Source: Acanthopagrus latus (lineage: Eukaryota; Chordata; Actinopteri; Spariformes; Sparidae). From it: DNA of 64,000 bases. The DNA is taken from assembly GCF_904848185.1 (NCBI RefSeq), contig NC_051062.1, positions 1 to 64,000 of the forward strand, in the 5' to 3' direction. Positions 25,171 to 37,259 of the stretch are shown here, piece after piece; the stretch's first letter is position 1; each line of letters opens with the position of its first letter. The notes beneath the pieces were generated by a model. The model made no database searches. It saw nothing but the letters and a program-made list of their open reading frames with translations, and had not been told where the DNA came from. The position numbers and the translations under genes were made by a program.

Positions 25171-25720
25171 TGATAAAAGGAGACAGGGAGGCGAGTCACT
25201 CATTCCTGCTCTGACTTTGGAACAACATGGACCCCTGTCAGCCAGTCAATTCATCTACACAGTGTGCTAGGCCTGAGCAAGACCAGAAACTGGTCGAAAC
25301 GTCACTGTCCAGCACACGCTTCTTTGGTTTTTTATTGCTCAAATAAAATTTGTTTTTTATTTTATAAACCAATTCATTTATTGTGTCCTTTTCAGTTCAT
25401 TCATTGTTTTTTTTTATTTTGATTCATTTCATTTCATTTCAATTCATTGCTGTATAAATAAAGTTGCACAAGCATAACATTTCATTTTATCACATATAAA
25501 TATATTATTAAAAACAATTATAAATATATACCTTCTGTAATTACTTAAATACACCACTGAAAAAACATCAACTCTTGGAAGGCACGTGGAGGGAAGTGCG
25601 CTATGGGCGCAGACGCCAACGCGCCTACGATCCCGGCTGGGATCACATGAGAGAGGTGCAGTGGGGGAAGGACAGTGCACTTCCCGTGCCACTTCTGGCA
25701 CAGGCTCAGTTCCCCTTATC
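25171..25720 (+). mobile_element. 5' end of a probable Penelope-like retroelement, copy 3
   Basis: GATAAAAGG (25172) stands where copy 2 has its TATA-like box. A hammerhead-like motif follows at 25262-25317. The ORF starts at 25575 with WREVRYGRRRQRAYDPGWD and ends near 25720 with AQAQFP. It is about 68% identical by eye to copy 1 over the ORF. No reverse transcriptase follows. Confidence 0.5.
25262..25317 (+). ncRNA. Hammerhead-ribozyme-like motif 2 (probably inactive)
   Basis: Same architecture as motif 1: GTGTGCT (25262) pairs with AGCACAC (25311), and stem II is GACCAG/CTGGTC around AAA. GAAAC then GTC ends at 25303. Stem II is longer than in motif 1 yet stays paired, which supports RNA structure. 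Box 1 reads CTGAGCA, so the conserved G8 is C, which would be expected to destroy cleavage in a true hammerhead. Confidence 0.45.
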
Positions 25721-27140
25721 TACTAGGAATAATCAATTATGCTGTGTCTCAGAACATTTTACTGTTCATACAAACTCCCATGGTCATATACAGTAGTGTC
25801 AGTCACATTTAAAATTGCTGCTTCACTCCTACTCCCATCTCTATTCCGATTTAGCAGTTGTTGTTGTTGAAGAGAGAAGGTGTATAGATAAAATGGAAGC
25901 TCCCACAAAGCGAAGAAACCAAGACTGACAGCCGGACATAAGATGTTAACTAGATAATGTAACTAACTAAATAGGTAACGTTAGCTTAGTAGATTAAAGC
26001 AATAAGCCCTGAGAGGCGCGTCGTGCCTTAGCTGTTCTAGAATCACTGTAAACCACGGCCTCATGGGACTTATTGCTTTTGGAAAACGGTTACTACATAT
26101 ACCTGGCAAGGTCAATGAACAATAATTTATTGATAACAAATAATCATTCTTCCACCAAGCAATGTAACGGTAGTTCCTCAGCGACATTCAGCAGAATGGT
26201 TGCTAAGCAACACACAGACGCAACAACACAGACTCAATTGAAACTTAATGTTAAAGATTGGGGTGATTGTTAACATTTATCTGGATATATTTAAGCACTG
26301 ATAACATAGATCCACACTGTAAAAATTGATTCTGTGGTCATGTAGATTTGAATTAATGTATCAGGTAAAATATATTCAATATAATTGTGTTTTTGGTTTT
26401 GAGGAGAATATTTAATTAAAATTTAAATAAAAATGTTTGGAATAAAATCCGCCCATTGTAATTAAATAAAACATAAGCATTATGTTTACCTAATCCCAAA
26501 TAGACAGAATATTGAGTGAATTCTAATTAATGTAATCAGGCAAATTTTAATTGAAAAGTACTTCCTGTCAAAGAGCGCCTTTTTAAAAAAAAAAAAAAAA
26601 AAATGCAGCAGGCTATCATTTAGCCACAAGACATTTGAAGAGAGTACAGACAGTGAATGTTCGCCTTCTTCGACATTGCTCAACTTGCAAAATTTAACTG
26701 GTTGACTAAGGTAAGAAAACTTATTTTATTATCACTGGGCTTGTAAGAAGAACGCATGTAGTGGAAGGAAGGAATATTACAATATAAAATGAGCTATCAC
26801 AGAAAAAGAGACTCAGCAGCAACGTAAAGTTGGCTTCTGTTGCCAAGGCTTCATATAAATGTACGTTAGTAGGCCTAATGTGATTTTGTTGCGAGCTATG
26901 AACACTGCATTATACATTTTGGAAGAATTCAAATACATCGAAGTCAAACTTTTATTTTGAAGGATGCGGCTTGGTATTCCGCTATCTTGGTTCCTACCTC
27001 CCTTGCGTGTTGATATATCCTCAGTATGTTTTTAATGAAATGGCGTAAATAAGTACATTGGGTTTAATGTTAAGGGTAGACACATTAACATGTGAAAGAT
27101 ATATTGGGGGTTATCACTAGAAGAGCATCTTATATTTCGG
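25721..27140. other. Intergenic repeat-rich DNA without a recognised gene
   Basis: 25980-26240 looks like a dispersed fish repeat (CCCTGAGAGGCGCGTCGTGCC, then TTATTGCTTTTGG). A 19-A run lies at 26585-26603. I see no coding exon. Confidence 0.4.
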
Positions 27141-27149
27141 ACGGCACTT

Positions 27150-27201
27150 GACGCACTTCCGTTAGCTTTACTTCCTGTGTGGAGCTTGTCTTCCCGGGCA
27201 G
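27150..27201 (+). other. Probable non-coding first exon of the SAMD3-like gene
   Basis: A short GC-richer segment ends CTTCCCGGGCAG|GTAACG at 27201. It contains no ATG. It would splice to the acceptor at 27979 (TGTGTTTCAG). The 5' boundary is not determined. Confidence 0.4.
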
Positions 27202-27979
27202 GTAACGTAAGTTCTCTCTGTTGTTTCGCTGTTTTGTTGCAACTTGCAAATGTGAAGCCAACTTACCTAAACCCACGTGAAGTAAGTTTATTCGCAGTGT
27301 TATATTATAGAGTCGCAATTGTGTTTCTTTTCATGCTTAAATCTGTTCATTTTAGTGTGGTAATGTCCGGAGCACTTAACGTTAGCAGGAGGGGAGGAGG
27401 TTTAACATGGCACAGACTTTAATTTTACAGCTAAACAGTACAATAAAAAAGTTTCTGAAAAAATTTTAGTAACAGGATACTGTTCCATATCTGATTAGCG
27501 CCGGTGTTTAGTTTGGTAGTTAGAGTTTTGTGAGCCGGCCGCCGAACTCCATTGGAAAAATCGGCCATTTAACATGAAGATAACTGGTGATGAATGGCTG
27601 GTTAGCGACTCGTTTAAGTAATGATTTTACCGAAATAAGTCCACATTTACACACAAAATAGTTGCCGAATAAAACAGTGGCTCCTACCGTTACTTTTTAA
27701 AAATATATATATCATCATGTTGCACGCCTTCGGCGCCTTCAGCGTACACACCCCCAGTATCTCACAGCAGAGCAGAGGCATTTTTTTGTCTTTTAAAACT
27801 ATTTTAAAACATAGTTTTCCGTACTTTTACGATTTAAAAAAAGTTTGCTGGATGCACATTTTCTTCTCAGATCATGTTATTGTTGCTTTACAGGCAGTGT
27901 ACCGATACAGACAGACAGACAATAACAGACAATAACTTGATGTGATACCCTTGTCTCTTTTGTTGCCTTTGTGTTTCAG

Positions 27980-29325
27980 ATCAATGCAGAATTTCAAAGA
28001 ACAGCTACTGTACATCTGGAGCCGAAATTTATGTCTGCGTTGGACCATCACACTCCCAAGCTACTGACACTATTTCGTGCCAAAGGTGGAGCACTTCGAA
28101 GAAGACTGGAGATCATAATGGAACCGCTGGAGGTACAATACTTTTTAAAATTAGAAGTAGCTTTATTCCATAAGATTTCCAAATGATATGAATAAGGACA
28201 TCAAACTGAATGATAGACAATTGTCCTCCAGAAATTAGCTGCTGCCCTAATATAAGTGCAAATAGTTAATGAAGGCAGCTTCTGGTGGGAGGGGAGGCAG
28301 TGGGAGTAAAGCAGGCATGTAAAGTACGATTAGAATTGATAGGCAATCCCACAAAAATGGGATTCAGGTTGTACAAAAACAGATTTTCTCATAAGTGTTT
28401 ACGTTTCTAAATTACAGAAACATTCAGTGATTTTTTTTATTTTTTTTGGTGATTGATTTATCAGTTGTTGCATTCCTCCCCAGGACTCAGTGCACTCTTC
28501 GGTTGAGAGGACCAGAGAGGTTGTCCTTAAGTGTCTTATAGAATACCTTGGAGAACAAGGGGGACATCTCATCAAAGAATTCAATGTAGGTAAACTTAAT
28601 TTGCATTAACTTATTTCAAGGACCACATTTCCTTAATTCCTCAAGTAGGTGCTGTTGTCAAATAGATCTGTGACCTTTGTTTTTTGTAGTATCTTTAACA
28701 GCTTCAGTGCTCCTTGTCATAGATTCTTCAAATCTCTGAACTCAACTAGAGGGATGAACACTATTCTTCCACAAGATACTGTAAATAGAGAGGGATATAA
28801 TAGTACAATAGCATAAAGCCCTCATTACAATGGAAGAACAATTGTAGAATATAAAAACATCAAAATAAAGAAAACAAAGAACAATTTGAGACCAAGGCCT
28901 GCGAGAAGCTATGAAAACAATAATGAATGTATTGTCTAATAATACCGTATGCTTGCAATATATTTATGATAGTTTTATACTAAGACACTTACAATTTCAT
29001 TTTGCAGGACACTGAGAACTTGGAGGAACTTGAACAGCTCGTAATGGCAATTATTGTGACCCCAAAGCCTGGAGCTTCTACAAGCAACAGCCCAAAGAAC
29101 ATTGGAATTGTCATAGAGGGCGTGGAAGTCATCACAGGACTTGGAGATATTGTGAGGGCTTGCTCTGTCCTCCTTGGCTTGACCTACGCACTGAATCTCG
29201 ATTATCCCAGACAGCTGAAGTACACCTTTGAGGTATTCCAAAAACTTTTCTTGGAACTGGATGATTCAGAGCTGTCAAAGTCCAGTCCCTCAAGAGCAAA
29301 CTTCTGGCTTGAAATGAGACTGTAG
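27980..29325 (+). CDS. Short SAMD3-like C-terminal-domain protein (three exons, N-terminally truncated)
   Basis: Exons 27980-28132, 28484-28585 and 29008-29325 (TAG) join in phase 0 and give 190 codons. The sequence contains FQRTATVHLEPKFMSALDHH, TPKLLTLFRAK, REVVLKCLIEYLGEQ, VVITP-like spacing, IGIVIEGVEVITGLGDI and LLGLTYALNLDYP. This is the pattern of the C-terminal region of the large fish family annotated as sterile alpha motif domain-containing protein 3-like. In that family this region follows a SAM or other N-terminal part, which is missing here. No ATG precedes the first exon, so translation may begin at the in-frame ATG at about 28029 (MSALDHH). The gene has splice sites, a stop and a poly(A) signal, so it may be a real short gene or a truncated duplicate. 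Function of the domain is unknown. Confidence 0.6.
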
Positions 29326-30205
29326 TTGCAGTGCAGACTTTTGTGCTACACAATGTCCCGCTTCTACAGAGCTTGAGAATTGCACATTTGAAAGTGCTCT
29401 GTTTGTAAGTTGGCACTGATTTGGACTCTGTCCCATGAATGTCATTGACATTTCAATTGTTGTTAGTTCAAAGTACAAAGTACAAATGTTTTTACTCTGT
29501 ACAAATTGCACTTTTATAGTTTATGTTTTGGCACATGCACTTATGGAGAATTTTTACTTTAAGATCATTATTGATCTAATTTAGTGGTTCAGTGAGTTGA
29601 GAAAGGATGGAAACATGTTTATGGACATATCACCATTCTGTAATATGGCATTTCTTTTTTTTCTTTTTAATTGTTAAAGTCAGCATTTTGTCCCTTTTCA
29701 AAGATCTGTTTTGACATGTGTGAGCAAACTTCTGGCTTTAAAATGAGACTGTAGTTGCAGTTTACATGTTGTGCTACACAATGTTCAGCTTCAACAGAGC
29801 TAGCGAATTGCACATTTGAAAGTGTTGCTATGTTTGCAAGTTAGCACTGATTTGGACTCTCATCCCACTAATTTCTATTGTGGTTAGTTCAAAGTACTAA
29901 ATGTGTTTTACTCCATACAAATTGTTTTGGTACATGCACTTCTGGTGCATTTTTCTTTAAGATCATTATTAATCCCATTTAGTAGCTTAGTGAGGTGAGA
30001 AAGCATGGAAACACATGTTTATGGATACATAATCACTGTGTAAAATGGAATTTATTTTTGTTTTTACAAAAAAGTTTGGAGTCAGTATTCTGTCCTATTC
30101 AAATTTCTGGTTTGAAAATGCAAGATCTTACTTCTGGCCTGAAATAAGACTGTGGTTGCAGTGTACACTGATGCTACAATGTGTTTGAAAGCACAAAAGT
30201 GAATT
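29299..30205. repeat. Threefold repeat in the 3' UTR of the SAMD3-like gene
   Basis: ACTTCTGGCTTGAAATGAGACTG recurs in diverged form at about 29299, 29729 and 30129 (steps of ~430 and ~400 bp). Collinear blocks follow each time: GTGCTACACAATG, GAATTGCACATTTGAAAGTG, CACTGATTTGGACTCT and GTTAGTTCAAAGTAC. The first copy includes the last codons and stop of the gene, so the final exon end was duplicated. Confidence 0.85.
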
Positions 30206-30208
30206 GTT

Positions 30209-30214
30209 AATAAA
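30209..30214 (+). terminator. Poly(A) signal of the SAMD3-like gene
   Basis: AATAAA follows the third 3' UTR repeat, with a T/GT-rich stretch after it. Confidence 0.55.
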
Positions 30215-30219
30215 CGTGT

Positions 30220-31750
30220 TATTTGATTATTTGTTTAATTCTGTACTTTCTGGGCCATAGACTAGTTATTCCTAAGAAAGATATAGATTTAGATTTAATT
30301 CATTGTATTGAATACATTCAAATGAATGCACAGGTAAATGTAGTTGATTATTACTCAATTATATATCATTGATATGTAGAATTAAATACATTTTTATCAG
30401 TACAATTTACACATTAGGGAGTTTATCTTTTTCAAATCAACTCAATATTTTTGTTTAGGTTTTAATTAATTCTGTACTGTTTTCTATTCAGATCTACTCA
30501 TATTAAATGGGTAACTATTAAGAGTCTCATTTAATGAAAATTTACTCAATACCAAACATTGTGAAATTTAATTAATAATATTGCTTGTAATCTGTTGCCT
30601 CATTTTTATTGAGTAGATATGGTGTATCTTTTCTTACAGTGCAGGTTGTACAGCTGCCTAGTTAAGTGCTGTGAAACAACATCACTCTGCTCTGTTGATA
30701 CCAAAAGCCAAGTGAATAAACACTTTTTTCCACCGGAGCATGCCGGGTTGGGGACACTTGGTAGTGGGGAAGAACAGCACGAAGAGTCAGTAACGCACAG
30801 AGCTTCTTTCTGGATTTTATAATCGCTTTGTGTGATATTAGTTTGAAGGACAACTATTGGTTTTAGATTAGTTTACCCCAGTGACTTGGTGTTGTTATTA
30901 GTTTGTTAGTTTGTCTGGTTCAGAGGGGAACTCCGGAAGTCGGAGGTGTCGCTGAAGTCGGTAAAATTAACAACAATTTGACATTTTTAAACAGCTTGTT
31001 TGGCGCAATACTGATTACTCTGTATGAAACATACGAACACGAAATGGAACTGTCAATTCTCTGCACAAATCTGACCTCCTCAACAAAGTCTGGTTAATGT
31101 CCGGTCCAACTGATTAGGACATTGGTTACACATACAGCTCCTCCAGGTAATGGTAAGTTCAGAATAGCAGTGCATGTGTGAAAGGGGCTACACTACTGTA
31201 CATTGTACACTGTTATTTATGCACTCACTATATAGCTAAAGCAAATAAACTAGTAACACAAGCAGAAAAATCAATGTATCAAATTAAAAGGATCATCAAG
31301 GTCAGTCATTGTTCTTCTGGCAAAATAATGGTATCTGGTCACAATGTAGGCAGCACAGAGACACAGGGAGAGAGAGAGGCACAGTGAAAGCAGTGGCCAG
31401 GCAGGGACATGCTCAGGGGATACAGATGATCAGGTGAGAAATTTGAATGAGAACTTAAACAGCTTGATAACAGTTTTAACCTAGGTCTACGTGTCAACAG
31501 TAAATAAAACTAGTAACACTGGGCCTGATGCTGGCATATAGGTGAGATATAGAGCAAAACCTTTAAGATTAAAACATTGATTTTCACTTAATTGTGAATT
31601 TCAAGAGAAGCTTTATTTTGATTCTGTAGGAATCCATGCAATTTCTCAGAATATTCCTTTACATGTGAATTCAAATGGTCAATGTTGTCGTAAAAACTTC
31701 TAAATGTATGAATTTTCATATATAAAATAATACAGAATTGTGGGAAATGT
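30220..31750. other. Intergenic DNA without a recognised gene
   Basis: 30610-30960 contains AATAAA (30715) and a GC-rich tail (GGGGAACTCCGGAAGTCGG) that could be an old LTR or a promoter, but no paired copy was found. Nothing coding is recognisable. Confidence 0.35.
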
Positions 31751-31756
31751 ACGCCC

Positions 31757-32350
31757 TTGCCAAGAGTTGATAATCCTGTACCATACCAAAGAGGTACCTG
31801 TGAGACACAAAATAATCCTGAGTGTTTTGGAGAAACAGCCCCTGGTGAACCTGCATCTGAGAGAGAAGGTGTTATTATGGAGGAACTAGAGAGACAAAGT
31901 GAAAGTACACCAGGCCCTGATGAACCCAAGACTCAGCTTGACACCCAGCCCACTAAGGAGATTGACCAGAGACAGACACCCTGGCTATATGTTCACTTAC
32001 CCCTCTCTTGGTCAACCGACCTACTAGCCACGTTTCATGGTGGCTGCCATAGGAACTCAGCCCCCTGTTTACACTCACCAGTATCCCCAGTCCTTCTTTC
32101 ACTCATTCTAGTCCGTGCCAATTATCCATCCCACATACCAGCCCATAACTTGTCGCTTGCATTGCTACTGAATGCTTACAAGACATTGTGCACGTTCATG
32201 GTTAGCGAGTAACATGCTTAAGAATTTTGGGTACCCCACAGAAATTTGTTTGATATTATTGATATTTTGTATTGCTAAGTGGGAGTTTTCATTTGAATTA
32301 CTAAGTGTTGGGAGCCACTTTTGTTAGTAGGGGAGTGTGTGGTACACCCC
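31757..32350 (+). mobile_element. Gypsy-type LTR retrotransposon 3' tail and start of the 3' LTR
   Basis: An acidic, Pro-rich stretch (about 31800-31940) precedes a segment that in another frame reads RHPGYMFTYPSLGQPTY, the style of the C-terminal tail of Gypsy integrases (RRSTR... LTY-SLG-PTY). A purine-rich tract AGTAGGGGAGTG then abuts TGTGGTACACCCC at about 32338, the usual polypurine tract and LTR start. Frameshifts and loss of everything upstream mark it as a remnant. The LTR end was not located. Confidence 0.5.
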
Positions 32351-32761
32351 AAAAATAGAGTGACCACTCTTGGTGTTTATTTAATTTGATAAGATGAAAA
32401 GTAATTTCTTTTAATTTTTTGGGTCTAGTATTTTGCCAAATAATATTACACTTTTGGGGGGGAAAATAACATAAACCTGTATTTCAAATCTTCCTTTCTG
32501 AGTCTTAGTTTAATTTTCATACCCGATTCATTTGTCAGGGTTTTGTTACGTTTTTGTGATCGTTATTACATGCTAAGAAGCCAAAATGAGGTAAAGCCAG
32601 TTTAACAAATGAGTAAATGTTTTAAAGCCGGGGTCGTTTAGCGCGCTAGCTATCTACACATAGGTACTGAGCGGTGTCAGTCAAAATCTAATAAGCCAAT
32701 GGGGACGCGCTGCTGAAAAAGCCCGCCCACATGAGAGTTTTGTGCCAAAACCGCAAACAAA

Positions 32762-33682
32762 ATGTCAGGGAGCGCAAACGAGACAGAGCTGCAGAGAGGC
32801 CGCAAAGCTGAGAGTCAGCAAAAGTATGAGCAGAGATATACCAGCAGAAGGAACCGTAAACAAAATGATGCATTATTAGAAGAGCAAAGACCAATATTTA
32901 CACTATTTGACAAATTATTTGATTGCAAGTTGTAAGTTTTATTTTTGAAATGACTTTCATGTTCTCTCAAATTCCTGTTTTGTTTTTTGACATTTAAGAA
33001 GTTTTGTTTGTTTCTTTTGGCACAAATCTAATTCCATACTATTAGCAACGTGTCATTTACAAACAAGGAGAGAGTTCTTCAGGCATACCTTCATTTTGAG
33101 GCCCTGACCAACCATGACTACAACTGCAGTTGTGTGTCATGTGGATACAGTTGTTGTGATGGATCTTCACAAGAAATGTGTTTTCAATAAGCCTGGTGAG
33201 TTTGATGAGCTGTTATTTTATATATTTTAGCTTCATTGCTTGTACAGCACCTCATCTCTCTCTGAATTTTATCAGGACATCATGCTAACCATGCCTTGAA
33301 TAGCACTGCATCAACTCTTGTGCTCTGAATAACAAACTACTGTTTTAACAGTGAGTGAAATCCCAAGTCCACCTGGTAACTACAATGGTCATGTGGACAT
33401 AAACAACTTCTGGGACGCTGTGGCTACAGAAATGATCACTCGTGGATTAATTCCATGTAAGTCTTGTCAAAAGACAGAACCTCATAAGAAGAGCTGGAGA
33501 GAGAGTATCTTAATATGTGTCTAATTTTGTGATAATAATCGCTAATACTCGTCACATTTGTTCACAAAGGTGGTCGGAAGAACCCCTTTGTTGTGCCCCG
33601 GAGTTACCATCACTGGGCCCCCAGGTCAAATTCAGTGTTAAACACAGAATTTGAAAAAATGCAAAGCCCCAAAATTCAAAAA
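32762..33682 (+). pseudogene. HMGXB3/KDZ-associated transposon gene remnant
   Basis: Exons 32762-32931, 33046-33195, 33352-33456 and 33570-33682 have good splice sites. Translation gives FTLFDKLFDC, RVLQAYLHFEALTNHDYNC, SCVSCGY, VVMDLHKKCVFNKP, VSEIPSPPGNYNG, FWDAVATEMITRGLI and NPFVVPRSYHHWAPR. This series of blocks (EALT-HDY, CV-CGY, VVMDLHKK-VF, SYHHWAP) is that of fish HMG domain-containing protein 3-like proteins, which are related to KDZ-type transposons. The frame breaks between CGY and VVMDLHKK near 33155, and the C-terminus stops soon after WAPR, so it is a fragment. It is unrelated by position to the 7.8-22.4 kb element. Confidence 0.6.
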
Positions 33683-33689
33683 TGATGGG

Positions 33690-34090
33690 GAGAATGACGA
33701 TGAGAAAATTAATGAGGAGCAGCTCACAGATGAGCTTGTGAACTTGAAGGTGAATTAGTTGATGAAATATGCAAAATCCACTTTGTGGACTATCAATCGA
33801 ATAATCTAGGTGTTTTATTCCTACTATGAGGAATCCGATCTGGTCAGATTTTAGTCAGACTAAGGTGTGGAAAGGTCGAGGTAAAAAGGGAAAACTAAGG
33901 AAAGGGAAGGTGGACCCAAACGCAGTTACTGGAGGTAAGATCAGGAAAACAAAAGGCGAGCTTTATTTAAAAGCTGTTTACAAAAAAACAAAAGCAGACA
34001 AACGGGGATGAAAAACAAAGCAACCAAGAACGAGACAAAGTAGCAAAGCAAAAATACAAAGTACAAATCAAACATAGAAAAATAACCCTA
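33690..34090. other. Repeat-like spacer
   Basis: After an acidic open stretch possibly belonging to the preceding pseudogene (33690-33750), the segment GGTGGACCCAAACGCAGTTAC ... GCTTTATTTAAAAGC resembles a dispersed non-autonomous fish element. No gene. Confidence 0.3.
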
Positions 34091-34100
34091 ACCCTGCTTA

Positions 34101-34325
34101 GTGAAGGAGTATGCAAATCAGCTGGCTGGAATATTCACAAAGATCTTCTACCAGTCCCTGGCACAATCCATTGTCCCACCCTGGGTTAAATCCTCAACTA
34201 TAGTCCCCCTGCCCAAGAAACACCACATCTTTAGCCACTACCACCGAGTGGCACTCACCCCAGTGGTGATGAAGTGCGTTGAAAAACTGGTCCGTAGTCA
34301 CATCACAGCAGCCCTGCTTTTGGGC
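34101..34325 (+). mobile_element. LINE reverse-transcriptase N-terminal fragment
   Basis: The plus-strand translation contains KEYANQLAGIFTKIFYQSLAQ, VPPWVKSSTIVPLPKK and HRVALTPVVMKCVEKLV. This is the standard start of jockey/Rex1-type LINE reverse transcriptases (QLA-VFT-IFN-SL, STI-PVPKK, RPVALT-VVMK--E-LV). It ends abruptly at 34320 without the catalytic part. Confidence 0.8.
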
Positions 34326-36270
34326 CCCATAAAAAGAAATTTAATTGGGCCCTTGTTTAAAAATGCGATGCCGTTTTATATAAAACTATGCATTTTAATG
34401 ATATTTTTGACTATCATTCCTATATTTGTGAAAATAACAACATGACACTTACTTGGTCACTGCTCACTGTCTCCCTTGTAGCCCAGCATGTCTAATTTAT
34501 CGCCACAACTGTAGACTCACAGGTGGTGGCATTGGATTCGGAGTGAAAAAATACATATATGAGGCTATATGGTCATTGTGATTTAATCTTCTGATTTCCA
34601 GAAAATATAAACATTTCTCTGATTGTACTGAGAGTTGTATTGAGTCACACAGTCTGCATGCACCAGAAATTTTGCTCTCTTCCTACTGTAAAGCAGAGGG
34701 GTGAAAGTCCCAAATTACTGACCAAACATTCTATTTTAGTGATAGCTGAATTTGAACTATAATATATACACATACATGTGCTCTTTGTATTTCACAACTA
34801 TTTTGAATACATGACAATCATTCTGAAATAAATACAGATTATTGGCTTTTTTTATTTTGTAGGGGGCTGAGAGAAAGCTGCTGCTGCTGCTGATGCGCTT
34901 GACATATCTGTACGAACAACATATTTATTTTCTTTCTATTTATTTCTTTTCTTGATTGCAGGGGCTTTATATTTAATCCTGGCCCTTTTTCCTTGCCACA
35001 TGTATCCTAATAATAAGTCTGTCCCAGACTAAAAACTGTTCCACACATGGGTGAGAGTTTGCTTTCAGGTACGCACATTCTCCCGTCAAATCTGTTTTTT
35101 ATAGATCAGAACGTTTGCGTGGGAGGTTGCGTATGCCTCTTTCAAGACCTATTTTGTGCTTAATGAGACCCCTGATCAGATCTTTTACTGAAGCAAGATC
35201 ACCACAGTGTACAAATAAAAGCTAAGCCTTCAAAGTTTTACCAAAAGTATTACCTCAAAAGGTACTTGTAGGAAAAATAGAAGTATGCTATTCACTCTGC
35301 GCAGTGGTCCATACACAATGATACATCTTGATATGTGACAAAAGTGATCAAACATAGTGGAGTGAAAGCTTAATATCCATAAATCCCCTCTGAAATGTAG
35401 TGAAGCAGTATGAGGGTGGGATGGGATGTAAATGAAAATGAATTAGAATGAATTAATGGTGATCAGTTAAATATGTTTGCATTTTAAATTAAATGTAATG
35501 TCACAGGAATCAGATTAGTGTAACTTTTGATATAAAACCATTAACTCCTGAAATAAATGTATCTAACTTTAAAATGAAGTTTAATTGCATCATTGAAGTT
35601 GATATATTGCAATCAGAACTTCTTTCTCTGGATATTTCTCTTGGAAAAAGTTTTTTTTTTTTTTCTTTTAACACCTGAGTCACCACCATTTTTTTGACCT
35701 AGCATTGAGAATACATTTGATATCTGATCACTCAGATCACATTCAGGGAGGGAGGTAGAGTTCTTTTGTTTGTTTTGTGAATTTTGTTTACCTCCTTTCA
35801 ATCCACCTTTTTCTCAACATTATAAAAGCCCCTTTTGCTTTGAGAAAATTTCCCTCACTTTAATCTGTTCTGAAATGGACTCTAGTCTTCCCTCTTCTGA
35901 AATATCTGCAGGGTTCTGTAGAGCCAGAGTAATACAAACACAAATAACTCCTCGACACAAGTATTTCATGATAAAAGCCAACTGAGATCATTTCTTTTTT
36001 TTTTGTGGCTTCAATTTGTTCAGTGGTACAATAGTCTTAAATTCAGTAGGTTCAGTGTTCCGTGCAGTGGGTTCGAAACCCATTATATGTAATCCATATC
36101 CATATTACAAGTTTTAAAAGAGAAGTAAATACGAGAATTACTTTGTAAATGAAACGCACTACAGGGAGTACAATGTCTAGGTCGGGTCAAGATTGTATTA
36201 CTGACCAATATTATGACATTTATATTCTAGTCCCCAACCTTCCGCCCCGATGTTTCATTCAAAATGTGTG
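34326..36270. other. Intergenic DNA, nothing recognised
   Basis: A/T-rich with homopolymer runs (35649, 35995). Open frames are short and lack motifs. Confidence 0.4.
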
Positions 36271-36284
36271 GTGGTTCGGTCCAT

Positions 36285-37173
36285 GGGTCCCCATCATAGA
36301 CATATAAAGGGTAGACGCCGCAACGGCTGCCGGGCAGTGAGAATTGCGGCGGCCATCTTGGGGCGGTCATTCTACGAGTTGAATTAACGTAAGCTACTGA
36401 GAAGAACGAAGAAAAGAGAATAATAAATAAGTTTGAGTTGAGAAGCAGGGAGAAAAGATGCTGCAGCATTGCGCAGATTACTTTTCACAAGTAAGATTTA
36501 ACATTACTATTTGTTGTCTTTTGTAACGATTTTCCGCCATACGTATCAATTTTTACAAATCAGTTTTCTACCACCCCAGTTAGTTTAGAAACATCTTTTT
36601 AAGGTCGAAATGCTACGTTGCGTTACTTTAATAATACATACAACAGATCATCTGATTGTAGAATAGTTTTGCAAACATGCGTTTTTAACTTGTGTGAAAC
36701 TCTGGTGAGTTTTGTAAATGTGTAAATATGGTTTGGGGTGGGGATGTGTTATGTTCTGTTAAACTGAGAATGTATCTTTACATTACGTTTTCATTACATG
36801 TTATTCTCTCTGCTTTGTTACACAAGTCTGAGCATGTAAAGGCATTCCACTTCCTTCCCGTCCCCATTTGTTATCCAGGTTTTGTTTTAGTCACTCATGA
36901 TTCTCTCTCTCTCATTTCATTCATTCATTATATTATATTATATTATATTATATTATATATATGAGTCATATTGATACTCTACATGATTTATATATTTTTC
37001 ATTTTCTCTGATATATAAATGTATCTATTACATATATGGATAGATACATATGATTTATATTTTTTTTCATATTCTCTGATATATAAATGTATATATAATA
37101 TATATATGAACATATTGATACTCTACATGATTTATATATTTTTCATTTTCTCTGATATATAAACGTATCTATA

Positions 37174-37259
<86 letters not shown>

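Noticed and set aside
30610..30960. A solitary LTR
   Set aside because: AATAAA and a GC-rich tail are suggestive, but no paired copy, TG...CA ends or duplication could be identified.
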